Origin: Litoditis marina
Lineage: Eukaryota > Nematoda > Chromadorea > Rhabditida > Rhabditidae
Length of the DNA stretch: 64,000 nucleotides
Assembly: GCA_964036275.1 (NCBI GenBank)
Contig: OZ038434.1
Span: forward strand, 1,820,560 to 1,884,559
Direction of reading: 5' to 3'
The position numbers were made by a program, and so were the translations under genes. Each line of letters opens with the position of its first letter. Within the stretch, counting starts at the first letter, position 1. Shown here one piece after another: positions 1-12,250 of this stretch. The notes beneath the pieces were generated by a model. The model ran no database searches, was not told where the DNA came from, and saw nothing but the letters and a program-made list of their open reading frames with translations.

Positions 1-2000
1 AAAAGACTATAAAAGTAATAGGCTATTACTTTATTTTATTATAAACAAAGTCCTTCAGAACATATTAGTTATATATCCAGTTATTATTTACCTATTTATT
101 TTCAATATCTTTGTGGCAGTGCTCTTTATATAGCAACGTAACTCAAACGTATGTTGTAATTGTAAACTGACTCACTTTCTCAAGCGGGCTTGCTTCTGAG
201 ATATTTCTTCCATTTTTTGGAGGATCGAAGGAGAGTTCTGCAAGTTTTACGTTTAGTATGAGTAATATGCGACAGATAAGGAATAGAAACAAATGCACCC
301 ATCATAACTCCGGATAACTAATGACTGATCTATTCATAGTCCAAGTTCTGAACATTCCAGAAATGAAAGCAATTTTTGATAACAACACGTCAATTATTTT
401 ATTATTTTGCAGTGAAAATCGTCACAGTTCAGTCCAATCCAACAAACATGTGCCCATTTTCCAAGGTATGAATCTACGCCAGGTGGAGAAAACACAACAT
501 AAAATCATGTAATGATCTGGTAACGTAAACGAGGTGAATATGTTGATTCTACTGATGTGTTAGTGACAATATTCCGAAGTACATTGATACCTAACCTTAA
601 TCAGAGAATCCAAAACTGTTTTGGCATTCGAAAGGTAGGCATCACGCAGAGAGACCACTTCTTCGCGAAGAAATAATAATTCTTTCTTGTGCCTAAATAA
701 GCGGACTTCATAAAAATTGGTTGAATATTACTTCCAGTCTAATGATGAAAGCAAATGCGTTTAATGCCCCTAAAGACAGAGTTTGGGAACATAACATATA
801 TCAGCTGACTGTTATGGGTACATCATCCTTGAGACATGATTACTTTAAATCAATTTTCATTAAGGAATGACACTTATCACCAATTTTATCGATTCCGCGA
901 CAACACGTCCCCGCGCGTCGCGTGTGCGACAACTCGTCCCCGATCATGCGACAACTCGTCCCCAATGTTTTATCACAAAACTAGCTGAAAACTAGGTTCC
1001 AAACGGAAATCGCATTCAGTAAAGTTGCCTGCTTATTAGGGAATACAAATTAACTATAAAAACAACCCAACAAGTGATTTAGTTGGCATAAATTCAAGAG
1101 AAAACGACTAATTTGTGAAAATTGGGATAATTACAGTATAGTATGATATATATCTTCGATATTTTTGATTATTTGCTATCTCGGAGGCTGTTCACAGTCT
1201 GTAGTATAACATATAACCTTGTCACTACTTTAGTTTGTAAGTTTCAAGCCAATTTGAGCAATTTTTGGGCTGGGGACGAGTTGTCGCTGCGGCGGGGACG
1301 AGTTGTCGCACGCAACGCGGGGACGAGTTGTCCGTAAACGATTTTATCACACTAACGACTAACACCCTGGTTTTTTTTCTGAAAATAACCTTTGTCTCAG
1401 AAAAGTCAGCTTATGTACAAACAAATACGAAAACTTGTTATCCCGAAACCAAGGTGAAACAAACTTACAATTGAAGTGTGTTCAGCTTTTCCGGCAAGCA
1501 CTCTTCGGCAAAAGCAATTTCTTCCAAGATGGCAGAGGCCTTGTTATCAAGATCATTAGCCACCTGCAAGGATATGAATATAGCATCCAGTCACTAAACT
1601 GAGCCACCTTTATGGGGAGTTTAGGTTCGTGAGCTATTTTAGTTGCCGCACAAAACGCACACAAAGAAAGAATACCTTTTTGACTCCAGCCAAAAACTCC
1701 CTTGCATTATTCGCTGGAAGAGCAGCCAACGTCTCTCGTATAGCAACCATCTATAAAAACTGGGTACAAGAATATTGCTAGCATAGACGATTCCGAACCT
1801 AATACGGTATATTGATATGATACAAATTTTTCGATGCAAACTTTCCCGAGTTTGGCATCCTATTTTGAGAATACTCATAGCAATTAGGACAATGTTATGA
1901 TAGTTATAATATAAAACATTTTGGTTTGTGAAGAGGCTAGCCGGCTCACCGAAGCTGTATTCATCTTCGCTGATGGCGACTTCTCCTCATTTTGTGACAT
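1..2000 (-). CDS. Coiled-coil protein of unknown function, partial (runs off left edge)
   Basis: I do not recognise this protein. Exons read on the minus strand are 1950-2000 (starting at the ATG), 1676-1750, 1469-1563, 596-692 and 176-237, and a possible continuation at 1-6. Phases agree at every junction (0, 0, 2, 0, 2) and donors and acceptors are good, for example GTAAGT at 1468 and tttag before 692. The 144+ residues are rich in Glu, Lys and Leu and look helical, with segments such as ILEEIAFAEE, LLFLREEVVSLRD and ILQKMEEISQKQARLRK suggesting coiled coil. An in-frame TAG lies just upstream of the ATG, and a strong acceptor (acttttcag, 2053-2055) lies 52 nt further upstream, as expected for a trans-spliced downstream operon gene. 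The frame is firm; the function and C-terminus are unknown. Confidence 0.7.
888..1350. mobile_element. MITE-like inverted element with 16-bp subrepeats
   Basis: Three copies of a 16-mer (gcgacaactcgtcccc, one with a variant base) lie at 897-912, 926-941 and 948-963. Three inverted copies lie at 1272-1287, 1294-1309 and 1319-1333. The outer sequence at 892-897 and 1333-1345 is also roughly inverted (atcg-tt-c-gacaac). The element sits inside the intron between two exons of the coiled-coil gene. It looks like a non-autonomous foldback DNA transposon; no coding sequence and no clear target-site duplication were seen. Confidence 0.6.
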
Positions 2001-2052
2001 CTAAGATAGATGTGGCCGAGTGAAATAACTCTTGGTAAATTGGCCTTTTACG

Positions 2053-2055
2053 CTG
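2053..2055 (-). promoter_or_regulatory. Probable spliced-leader (trans-splice) acceptor
   Basis: A strong pyrimidine-rich acceptor (ttttacttttcag on the minus strand) lies 52 nt upstream of the ATG at 2000. No phase-compatible upstream exon joins it: the preceding small gene would hit a stop at once. It is best read as the trans-splice site of the third gene of the cluster. Confidence 0.45.
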
Positions 2056-2080
2056 AAAAGTAAAATAAATGAATAAAGGA

Positions 2081-2125
<45 letters not shown>

Positions 2126-2378
2126 AAGGAGAAATTGTTTTTTTTTCAAATTGTCTCAGAAAGGCTCGCGTGGAATAACAAGCAACGCCGTGGATTATAT
2201 TGAGCAACAATGGAATTCAGTAAAACATAACTGTTTCATGGACGTCTAGATGACTAGCGAAAGCGAAATATAGTTTTATTAAAAATTATTAATTTAAATA
2301 AAAAACTACATGCGCGCGGGAACGAAAATGAAAGTCGCAATTCGACCTGGCTTTTCCACGCCACGCCCGAACAAGCAA

Positions 2379-2546
2379 CTACGGTGTCTTACTTTGTAAT
2401 GTGTGAACTTCGTTTTTTGTATCGAATTTGGTGCCTGCAAGAGCTCTGGAGAGCCGCGTCAATGTATCGTCATTTATCAACTTATCTTCTGTTATTCTGA
2501 CAACATTTTGTTTGTATAAGGCCTGTTTTAGAGTTGGAACGTTCAT
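2379..2546 (-). CDS. Small unrecognised protein, second gene of the putative operon
   Basis: An open frame on the minus strand starts at ATG 2546 (MNVPTLKQALYKQ...) and stops at 2379, giving 55 residues. Two acceptor-like sites precede it: tcatctag ending at 2555 and ttcttcaag further upstream. A donor-like site (CAAA|GTAAGA at 2392) could remove the last codons, but neither downstream acceptor I found gives a convincing continuation; joined to the exon at 2000 the frame stops after four codons. It lies about 265 nt below the stop of the DRAM-like gene, a typical intercistronic distance for a nematode operon. Composition is hydrophilic and helical-looking. No family is recognised, and the gene may be incomplete at either end. 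Confidence 0.4.
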   Translation of the reverse strand: MNVPTLKQALYKQNVVRITEDKLINDDTLTRLSRALAGTKFDTKNEVHTLQSKTP

Positions 2547-2766
2547 GTCCCATCCTAGATGAAGCTTGAAGAAAAATAGTTTTCGGCTATGGGAAAACAA
2601 ATGATAGCGATGAATGTGTACATGATGAGATTCCTGCTATGTTTTTAGGTACCTCAACTCTCTAGTTTCATGTTTCAAGCGCGTAAATGAAGAAAAACGA
2701 AATTTCAGATGTTCACGTGAGGTGCAATAAAAGGACTTTTCCAACCAGGCGCAATGTTGTAAATAG

Positions 2767-2772
2767 TTTATT
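2767..2772 (-). terminator. Poly(A) signal AATAAA of the DRAM-like gene
   Basis: AATAAA on the minus strand lies 39 nt beyond the TAA stop at 2811, a normal short nematode 3'UTR. Confidence 0.6.
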
Positions 2773-2810
2773 AACATATATTCAGGTGAAAACAAATGAT
2801 AACGATAACT

Positions 2811-5800
2811 TTATGTACACGATGAGCTGGTGCTTATTGCCGATGAGTCCGAGACAGCTCCTGCGGCTGGTTGAAGTCGTAACTTTGGAGCATGACATCG
2901 TGCGTTTCGCAACTCCAGCGCGAAAGAAAGGATGTAGATTTGAAAACAGATCGCCAGCGCCCACTCAGAGATTGTAGCTACAGTATGCTCCAGGTAGTAC
3001 TGAAACATAAAAGCATGAGTGTACGGCATTTTCATGACTTTCTCATGAGAACTGTAACGGACCTTCTCATGAGGTTGTAAGGACTTCTCCCGCGATAGAA
3101 AAACTGCCTGTCTGCCGAAAGTTTCGGTCTTTCAACAAGGGTGGCGAAAACGACAGTCTACATGCTTCTGATCAGCTACAAAAGCGAGAATAAACGTTCC
3201 ATGAAACTAAAGGGTAAATTAGTTTCAGATCCAAAACTACACTCATAAGATTGAATGCTCTACTATCGAGGGGAGAAGTAAGCATTTATTCATGTTTTTG
3301 ATGTGAAACATGGCGAGATTTAACCTTACTTCGTCATTAACGTCCCAAACATATGGCATTGTTACATTGGTGCGACGATGCTTCCGTGCCTCCAATGCGA
3401 AAGTGATGGCTAGAAACAGAAGAGAACTATGCGATAGACTGATGTTACGGTAGATTTGAGTGCATGATCGCGTGAAACGGGTGATAGTAAAATATACCAG
3501 TGGCCGAAACCGTGCCTTTGAACCAGCACATTATTTTTGTGCTCTACTGTTCCGCGGAAGGTCTCTGAGCTTCTCGAGGATTGGTGAATACATGTGTGCT
3601 CGAATTTCGGAAGTTGTTATGATTGCCTTACTTTGTAGTAGAACACGAAAACTCTATTCACCCCAGAGTGGACAAACTTACTCATTCCATAGAAAAATGT
3701 GGCCAAAATGCTCAGAGCCAGACGGACATGAGCTACGAAAATGGAGCTGAGACGAGGATTCATCATGTAGCTGAAATCAAAATTCATCGATTGATCAGAG
3801 AATACACCAAGATTTCATAATTGTAATTGTCAATTAAGCTTTTCATGAAAATATAAAGCGTCTGAAAAGTTATCAGAGTTTTATAACCACAAATACAATT
3901 ATTAGAGAAATCCATCTTACAATAACATGACTTCAAATTGAATTCAGATTACTGTATGCTTCGTGCTATATGTTCGCATGCAACTATGAATTACAGATTT
4001 TCTAACACCACGAAATAATCTAATATATTTCACGTTTATTTTACGTTATGTTCGACGTTTATTTCACGTCGAACGTTCTGACCTTTAAAACGTACCTAAA
4101 CCATGTTTGTGCCCATAGATACAGTAATCCTGCAGTGAATGCTAGGAAGGCTCCGCAATAATGAACAATTATCACATTTGATTCCTGGAAGTGAAAAGAG
4201 TTCTGCAGTTTCGCATTCAAATATGTTTTTACTGAAAGAAGAAGACACATCGACCAGGCATGTTTTCCTAGAAAATTTAGTTTTAGTATTAGTAGTCTAG
4301 TACACAATTAATATTCGGGAGTTTTTCCAGAGATCTATTCGTTGTTCCATCCCTGAATGAATCCTGAAAAGTTCCTGTAGAAGTCGTTTACTGAACGTCC
4401 AGTAATTTTTCATCAATCCCCGATTTCCTATGAATGTGTTTACGTGGTGGCGATCACACCATTCCTACTGAGACTCCTACAGTATTTGTTGAAATTTGTT
4501 TCTGACACTCATCGCGATAGGCAGCACATGATTAAAAATGACTGGAAGTCTGATAGTCATACTGTATGAGTGTCAGCGGGAAAGAAAAAAAACTGTAACG
4601 ATACATAAACATTCGTATATGTGAACATACCGGCACCCACGCTATGTGGTCATTTTGACAAGCTTTGATGTGCACGACTGTTGAACACAGTGGTGGTTGT
4701 CACAAGGTTATTTTCATACTGTCTAATTGAACTTTTGCAGACCGTAATCATTTGAATTTCGTGTTTTGCCACGTATTTACCTGAAAATTCGCCACGAGAC
4801 TAATTCCGAAGGCACTCGTGTAGCCAACCCAGAGAAATGTCGTACTTATTTGACGCCAGCCACCCTTCTGAAACATGTTTTCGAAAGTATTCCACACCTC
4901 TGTAGAGCTGTGCAATAATCAAGTGTGATTGTGGCTTAACAAAATTGGAAAAGTGAATGTGTCGTGCCAAACTAGTTTATCTCGTTTACTGATGCATATT
5001 CTCCGTGTTCATTGAAGACCTATACTGGTAGAAGCAAAAACTACAGTTTAAACTACTCGTCATGAAAGGGTCACTGGGAGAAAGCTCATGGAAAGAGCAG
5101 GCTCATCTGATGTATTTCGATCAGACCCGCTGTAATTGTAGTTTGACCCTCTATGTTCGTTGTCATTGTTTTCCTGTGTGTATGTCGCTCAAACTACAGC
5201 TCAGACTCGGCCCCCCTACCTGTCCACAGTGATGCCAGTAGAACTCGATTATCTGACGATGACGCAAATAAACAGAAATGGCCACTGGAAAAATAGATAC
5301 TCCTCAACGTGTGAATATACTTGTTCGAAAATTCAGACTACATCTGCATAATATTTGTACAGAATGCATACTACAGACTACATACTACAGAATATAAAAC
5401 GAGTGAAACTTGTCAGACATTTCATGAACTCTTTTACTCATGGGAACTCACGGAATAAAGCTGATAGGTTAAGAAGTTGAGCGAAGTAGCAGCTCTCTGG
5501 CGCCATAGTGCCGCTATCACTGAAAGTAACGTTCAAATCAGAAACAATCATCTTAATAGAAGTATTATACGTAATGAATGGGACAGACAGGTACGTAATA
5601 CTACAGAAGATCGAAAACTAGTATTTTTGCAAACGTACCTAATATAGGGCCAGAACGCGTTGACATGATTCTGCGACAGTGCGATGAAGTATCTGGAAAA
5701 AATTAGAGTCTGCCCGGAATGCTTGAAGTTATCACATTGTGTTGGTGGTTTGTTTCAATGTCGTAGTTGAAATGAACACAACAGCACTCAAACATCGTGC

Positions 5801-5985
5801 CATACGTTGGACGTGATCCAGATTATTCCTGGTTATCTGCTTCTATACTTTTTCAGAAAATATCCATGGGAGACCCTTTTTGAACTCAACAAGTAAAACA
5901 TCTCAAAAACCCACGATAAAAGGAATGCGGCGAGACTGAAGACGAATGTTAATACCGGAACCGCCCAGACTTGGTGGAGACTCAT
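2811..5985 (-). CDS. DRAM/TMEM150-family six-transmembrane protein
   Basis: Nine exons on the minus strand: 5915-5985, 5639-5692, 5452-5519, 5220-5284, 4781-4867, 4096-4184, 3682-3770, 3330-3409 and 2811-2999. They sum to 792 nt (263 residues plus stop), with every phase consistent; DRAM-family proteins are usually about 240-270 residues. Family hallmarks are visible: FWPYISDSGTMAPE at about residues 36-49 (the conserved PYISD-G--PE loop), GISLVANFQ, VHYCGAFLAF and a terminal HTVATISEWALAICFQIY helix. About six hydrophobic helices alternate with short loops. In animals DRAM proteins sit in lysosomal or other endomembranes and are linked to autophagy; that role here is inferred. The ATG lies 7 nt after ttttttcag, a probable SL1 site, so this is probably the first gene of a three-gene cluster. 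Confidence 0.85.
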
Positions 5986-7806
5986 TCAGAAACTGAAAAA
6001 ATACGGTTGGACATTTTAAGAAGAACTTGAGTTACATTCAACACATAACAGAAAGTTGGAGCGGACATGTCAAAACGTGAATTCTATTACATGGAAAAAT
6101 ATATTATAGTTTTCGCTATTTCCCAGGAAGTTGAAAGCTGGAGAACTAAAAATATTTTCCGAATTGTCTTGATATCAATAATATATTCTGAGGTGATCTC
6201 GAACTGTCACCTAGGAATTTGCGCCATCTGACTGGGAACGGAAACAAAGACATCGTGATGCCTTGACACGAATAAATGAGAAATGGTAATTGAGGTTAGG
6301 TTATGGGCAGATAAATACATGTTTCTACGCGAAGAAACAGTAAGCTAAAACAGTAGATGACACCAGCTACTCCACTTGTTTCTACAGTACAGTAACCCTG
6401 GTCATTGCACACTGTTGAAATGAAGTAAAACAGTTAGAGCTATATATCGAGTGGGGAAGGTGAAGACAAGCAACCTCATTCAATAACAGTTTGAATCTCA
6501 ACTTTGTCGAGAGCTTTCTCATTCGTTTTTGTACAATATTGGTATCATCTGGAAAGAAAAGGTTTACAGTGTTTCAAGCTCGAGACTCAAAGATGTCTTT
6601 TCTACAGGAATTATTCGCGAGAAAAGACTCGAACAATATTTAGTGATTCAAACCCGCTCGCTTGCTACTTATGAACTGACAGTTCTTAAGCTCACTAGCC
6701 GGATTATTTTGGTTTTCGGGAGTGATTAATAACAATATTGACGCTACATTACACAACAAAAGGACTACAGTGGTTAGTCTGTAAGACGGAGAGAGCAAGG
6801 AGAAGAGAGAACTGAGCACAGGGAAATGAGATACCCACTGACTTCGGAAACTTATTGAACGAAGTAATAATACACGAGTACACGCTTCACTGAGTGTGGT
6901 ATACAGTTCTTACATTTTCATTTTGTTCTCACGCGTCTCAACTACCATCTTACAGTAATCTGTCGAAATTTAGGTTCTCGGGAAATTTAGGTAAGCGATC
7001 GCCAATAATGAAACTCTTTGTTTAGTCATGGATGACGTCAATTCGGGTGAAAAGACTGTGTTTTGGATTGAACGAGTTTGCGGGAAGGGGCAGACGAGAA
7101 TTGTGGTTGCAACATACCTTTAAAGGATCTTCTCGAAACCTGCAATATCTCACGGAATCTATCTTGCGGGAGCAAGTGACATAGCTTGTGAATAACTTCC
7201 AAAACCAATATTATCTACAACTTCACCGCGAGGTATTTGTTGAGATTCTCTACGAGATACTCGAAGACTACTAATGTTGGTAAAGATAATAAAGTTGAAA
7301 ATATGGTAAAGCCGAAGATGGTGAAGTTGTAGCAAGATATGTGTTTTTTTAACAATTTGCTTATAACCATAAAACCGTGACATTACTAAATTAATTAGGG
7401 AAACAGTGTTAGTTCGTCATTCGTTTTGGTCGTTTTGGACTAATTGGCATGTTAGTCAGTCGACTTGATGTGACATGACAAATGTAAAACACTGGAATTG
7501 TCGCAATAAAGAAAGAAAATTAAAGCTAGATATAATGCTATTGAATAAATTGAATGGATAAAAAAAATCTTTGATTATGTTGTATATCTTACAGTTATAA
7601 TCTAATACTGCAGTTTATAACGAGCCGAGACAAAACTTTATATGGCAGACATGGGGTAAACACGAAAACATCCCAGTTATTCGAGTTCACAATCTTTGAA
7701 GTGTTTATTGGAAACACGTCATTGGAGACAGTAAACTTGTAGTAACAACGATCTCAAAAATAGAACCCGTGTTGTGTGAAAACAAACAATAAGTTATAAC
7801 ACTCAC

Positions 7807-8021
7807 ATTTCCCAACTGGACTCGTTGGCAGCCCGCCAAAAACTTTGGAAGACTGTGTTATTCAGAGAAAACATATATTTTACTGAATGTTTTTCTGAAT
7901 ACGAATTATAACTAAGGGGTAGAACCCTTCACATGAATTTCTATTGTTTTGAAGTATTTTAACAAGTTCAAAAACTGCCTTGAAATTTCAGTGGCAAGCT
8001 GCCCAAGTCCAGTTGGGAAAT
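7807..8021. mobile_element. MITE with 16-bp terminal inverted repeats
   Basis: Termini atttcccaactggact (7807-7822) and its exact reverse complement (8006-8021) bound a 215-bp AT-rich element; homology continues inward as ggcagc/gctgcc. A degenerate relative lies at about 60019-60172. No coding capacity. Confidence 0.7.
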
Positions 8022-8696
8022 ATGCGAACTATATATTTTTTTGATGTATGAGAATAGATCGAAGGAGGATTTAAATAAATGTCCTAGCAGGTTTTATCTT
8101 CTTTCGTAATCATCAAAAGGATATAGAAGACCGGGGGGAAGTTGAGTTCTTGCTCATTTACTAGATTTTAGTTCAATAAAACTGTTCATCAGATGGTATG
8201 AAAATATGAGCATAACAACTTGTCCGCAGTCAATAGTTCTCGTTACTCACTAACACCACCAGAAATTTCGATTGTAGACCCCCACATTATAACGTCTGTC
8301 GAACAGTCAATTCGTCGTTTCTATAATCTTCATTCACAGTCAACCAAATAAACGAAATTCCAAATATGGTCTTCGAGCGACGATTTACTTCTCTAAGATT
8401 ATATACTTGATGAACTGATTCATGCAATCTTGGCAGTACTTTATGCATTTTGAAAAGAAACAAATGTACAGCTATAATTTATACAATCATAATATCGACT
8501 GTGTATGAGAAACACGCCTATGATGAGCAACAATCAATCCTTTTTGGGAAGAACAATGTCAAAATGAATCGCAGCTTTTCTAAAGGATGATTAAACACAG
8601 TTTGTTCGGAACATCAATCTACCCTAAAAAGCAAAGTTAGGCACGTTTTTCCGTCTCTGAGAAACAGATAGTTAGGAATCTTGCATGATTTCTTTA

Positions 8697-8838
8697 TACT
8701 AGAAGTAAATTGAATAGTCACGTAAAGTTAGGATTCTATTGACGCATCGTGCACAATGTCATTGCACGTTTCTGAGTTCTGCTGTGTTTTACATGTTTCA
8801 CGTAACTGTGTAATTGACTAACAGTATAATTATCAATG
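8697..8838. repeat. Dispersed repeat, copy 1 (related to 59508-59640)
   Basis: It begins tactagaagtaaattgaata, runs through a conserved cattgcacgtttctga block and ends near cagtataat. A clearly homologous copy in the same orientation lies at 59508-59640, roughly four fifths identical by eye. No ORF; family unknown. Confidence 0.65.
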
Positions 8839-9196
8839 TTTCTGTAGCTCGGGCCGACCGTCAGTTATAGGTTGGCCATCAGTATTCAATGCTTGCGATC
8901 AAGTGTCGAGCACATGAATCGCAGCCCAAAATGTTAAAACGGAACGGAATTTTCACAATTTATAGTGTATGGATACGGTTTCTATTTTACTAACTCAGTG
9001 GTAAAACTACAATGTGAACTACGTTGACGATAGGTTTCTGCATAGAAGTTGATATAGTCACGCACAAAATGTAAACACATCAGAAATCCAAAACGCGGTA
9101 TGGTAAAGTTCACAATTTCTGTCACGTTTCACATGACCTTATATTTACTCCAGGTATGTATAGGGGATGACCATGTTACCACAACTACATCAGTGT

Positions 9197-9270
9197 TATA
9201 GTTTGATCTCGATACACGCTAGTATTGACTTTGTTCGACCGAAAAGCAATGGGATCAAACTACAAACACA
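9197..9270. mobile_element. Foldback element with tagtttgatc / gatcaaacta arms
   Basis: tagtttgatc on the left and gatcaaacta on the right flank a short variable loop, followed by caaacacagcgg. It belongs to a family with members near 5140, 10548, 22367, 43942, 53150 and 56944. The flank ttttgaaaagagcgaac (about 9290-9306) recurs inverted beside the 43.9-kb member, so the mobile unit may be larger than the hairpin. Confidence 0.6.
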
Positions 9271-10547
9271 GCGGGATAGAGCGACGTTTGTTTTGAAAAG
9301 AGCGAACCCTGAATGTCATGAGCCCGATGACTTGTAATCCTGTCATGTCCCAAGCCCTCAAGAAAGAGCAATTACAATGGACCGGCAGTGAATAATTATT
9401 TTCCTGTTGATGTTGAGTCAAGCACCAACTGACAGTGATACTTTATTATTGCATATTCCGCTAAGCGAACATTATAAATATATTGAGCATATGGTAAATG
9501 AGGGTGTCACAGGCAGCTACAGTTAAGTTATTTGAATCATGTTTCCTTCAGTCAAATTTGCTCTTTCATACATAATAAAACCGAAAAGTGTACGATATTC
9601 ACAACTCAATTAGGATAATCGTTATCAGAAACAAAACACTAATGAATAGTCCAAAAGAGGGTTCGAAACGGAAATAGTACATCAAAATCAGTTAGACCAC
9701 GGGACTGGAGCGTCAGTGGTTTTTGTGGTCTCGTTCTTCCCGATTATGCAAATTAGGTTGTCCAAACACGAAACTATATGAACAGTGAACCGTGAACTAG
9801 TTTGAGCCCAAAATAAGTTAAGAACCAAATACAGAAACAAGAAAAGATAGTACTGGAAGTAGAAATGTTTAATTTGATTTCTGTAGCGCGTAAGCTCAAC
9901 CTTTTGCACAGCTGTCATGAGTGTTTATTATCACTTAGTGAACGGCAGACACTTAGAAAACATCAACCCAGTTAGGTGTGAATGGTTGGGTTAGAAAAAC
10001 ATCGAAAATACAACTGAATGAACGTTTGAAACAATCTACCGTAGAATGACAAAAGTAGAGGTTAGAGGACATACCAACAGCAAGCAAATTGGTAGAGAGG
10101 AGTCACCAAAAGTTAGTCTCATATAAGATTTTTTCTCCTTGACTGCTGAAAACAGTCATTGAAAGACAGTTAGGTCGTTACGTAGCTCCTAATGGTTTGG
10201 AGTGTTTTGCTTCAGGTTTACGTCTTCAACGTTTACGGGAGTCACATACGTTATAGAAGAGGTGCTCGGACTATTCATTTATAATGTCGGTAGTAGTACT
10301 AGACAATGAAAATTCTGCAGTACTCCTACGAATACATTTTGGTCAGTTCATTAATTCTTGAAAAAGCGGAAAAAGGTTGGCGCGGAACGATTTTGGGCGC
10401 CAAAGTGTAATGATGGCCGTATGGCGACACGCGATTAAACCGGTACAAGAACTGTTCATTTTTCATTTTCTCCCCGAGAAACGTGTGAAACGGAAAAGTA
10501 CACCCACTCTCTTGCAACCACATGAAACAAACACATATAGTGTGTGG

Positions 10548-10623
10548 TTGAAATGTGATTTGAACTCGATACATGCCATAACTTACACATTTTGAGCGAA
10601 AACCAACGGGATCAAACTATAAA
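10548..10623. mobile_element. Foldback element, degenerate member of the tagtttgatc family
   Basis: The left arm tgatttgaactcgata is diverged, the right arm gggatcaaactata is intact, and spacing resembles the copy at 9197. Confidence 0.45.
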
Positions 10624-12006
10624 GTTAGCGAGTTGGGGTCATGTACATCGTATAGGCTTCATTTGGAATAAGCGGACCTTATACTCGGACAGAAAGGACC
10701 ATGACATGCTCACGATTTCACCTGGGCAAGCAAATAGCACACATGCCAAACTAACATTTTTCTTCTCGATTTTCTTCAGTGGTTTTTGTAGATGAACTAT
10801 TCAGTTATATTCAGAAAAAACAGCGGAAGTCACAGCTTCGTGTTCTCGAAATACTTACAATTGCGTCAACCTCATATTCACATTATTTTTTTATCGTTAA
10901 CCTCACCAGTTTGATATGTTGAATTCATTTCTTCTTCTTATATGTGTTGTATATGTAGGAATAAATAATAATAATAATAATAATTTCAACTCTCAACAAA
11001 AAACAATGAAATAAACTGAAAAGCTGGCTATTTTCTTACAGTCCTTTCTTTGTTTTCGAATCGCCATAACTCTTTCTACTTTTTCTTTTTATAGTTCATC
11101 TCTCGGCAGTTTCAAGAAGAAAGTGAACGAAAAGAGAAGAAGAGAAGAGAAATGATACGCATTTACAGTGTAAGAACCCGAAAATGAAAGGGGAGTGGAA
11201 AGCACCTTAATAGGACGATTATGTGGACCAATCCCGTGTCAACGGTCCTTTAAACTACAATTGAAAAATGTATTGCAGATTAAAGGACTGCAGCGTTGCG
11301 ATTGGACCACTTAATCGTCCTTCTTTAAGAAAAAAAAACATGGGTCGAGGCAGGGTCAAATTCAAAGAGCTGAAAATCGACCAAAACTCGAAATTATTTG
11401 AAGGTCTCTTCGTGATAAATAGGTGTGATTTGGCATACTTTTTAGAATGCATTTCCGTTCCAAAACATATAAATTTAATTTTTCCGCCTCTTTTCTTTAA
11501 TAAAGAGGAATAACCGCTAACAGAAATGTATGGGTTATTGAAGAACTTCAACATGGTGAAAAGCCACCTTAAAATTCAATACCATGCTGTCAAATTCTCA
11601 GTGGGAATGTCAGTGAGTTTTGGTGGTATCAGCATAACATCTGTTGGAGTGGCTCTCGAGAGCGCTGGCTAAATCGGTATGCGGTGCCATTTTTCTGTGT
11701 TTGTAGTTTGAACCCTACGACTTTACTGTCGAGTCCTTTTCATGGTTACTTGCCATACATTCGGTTTGGACGACTCGTAAGAAACAACCAATTTCGTGAC
11801 CTTTTCACTTCCCCCACGACCCTTCGAGACGACCATCCCAAAAATCGTCCAAACAGACGATCTTCTATTCAGTATGAGAGTATGACTTCACACAGAAAAT
11901 TAAACCATTCCACCAGTTTACGAAACCGTTTTCGACAGAAAAGATTGTTTCATATTAAATATTGTTCTCTTCATTTTTGTATTCAATGCGACACTGAATA
12001 AACATT

Positions 12007-12012
12007 TTTATT
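12007..12012 (-). terminator. gap-2: Poly(A) signal AATAAA, duplicate copy A
   Basis: AATAAA on the minus strand lies 239 nt beyond the copy-A stop codon. The same signal occurs at the matching position in copy B. Confidence 0.55.
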
Positions 12013-12250
12013 TTTCAATTAATAAATTATGTCGAGCAGTAAAGCATTTCGTAGCGTTTTTAGTCAATATTATGCAAACATATAAGTATTCAAAAATTAT
12101 AAATGTAACAAAGAAACAAATATACACACAATTTGTAGTCACCTTGAGTAAGGAAAGCTCTTATTATAAGTACGTGAATTAGCATATATCACATTAGTTG
12201 ATACCCAATAGTTGAAGGTAGATTACGGGGATTAAGACGCGGGTTCGGGT

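Larger units (their letters stand above)
5986..11417. other. Intergenic region between the DRAM-like gene and the RasGAP gene
   Basis: No convincing exon was found on either strand. The stretch contains at least four repeat elements, listed separately, and an (AAT)n run at 10959-10985. Promoter elements for the minus-strand gene cluster should lie just above 5995, but I could not identify a specific motif. Confidence 0.5.
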
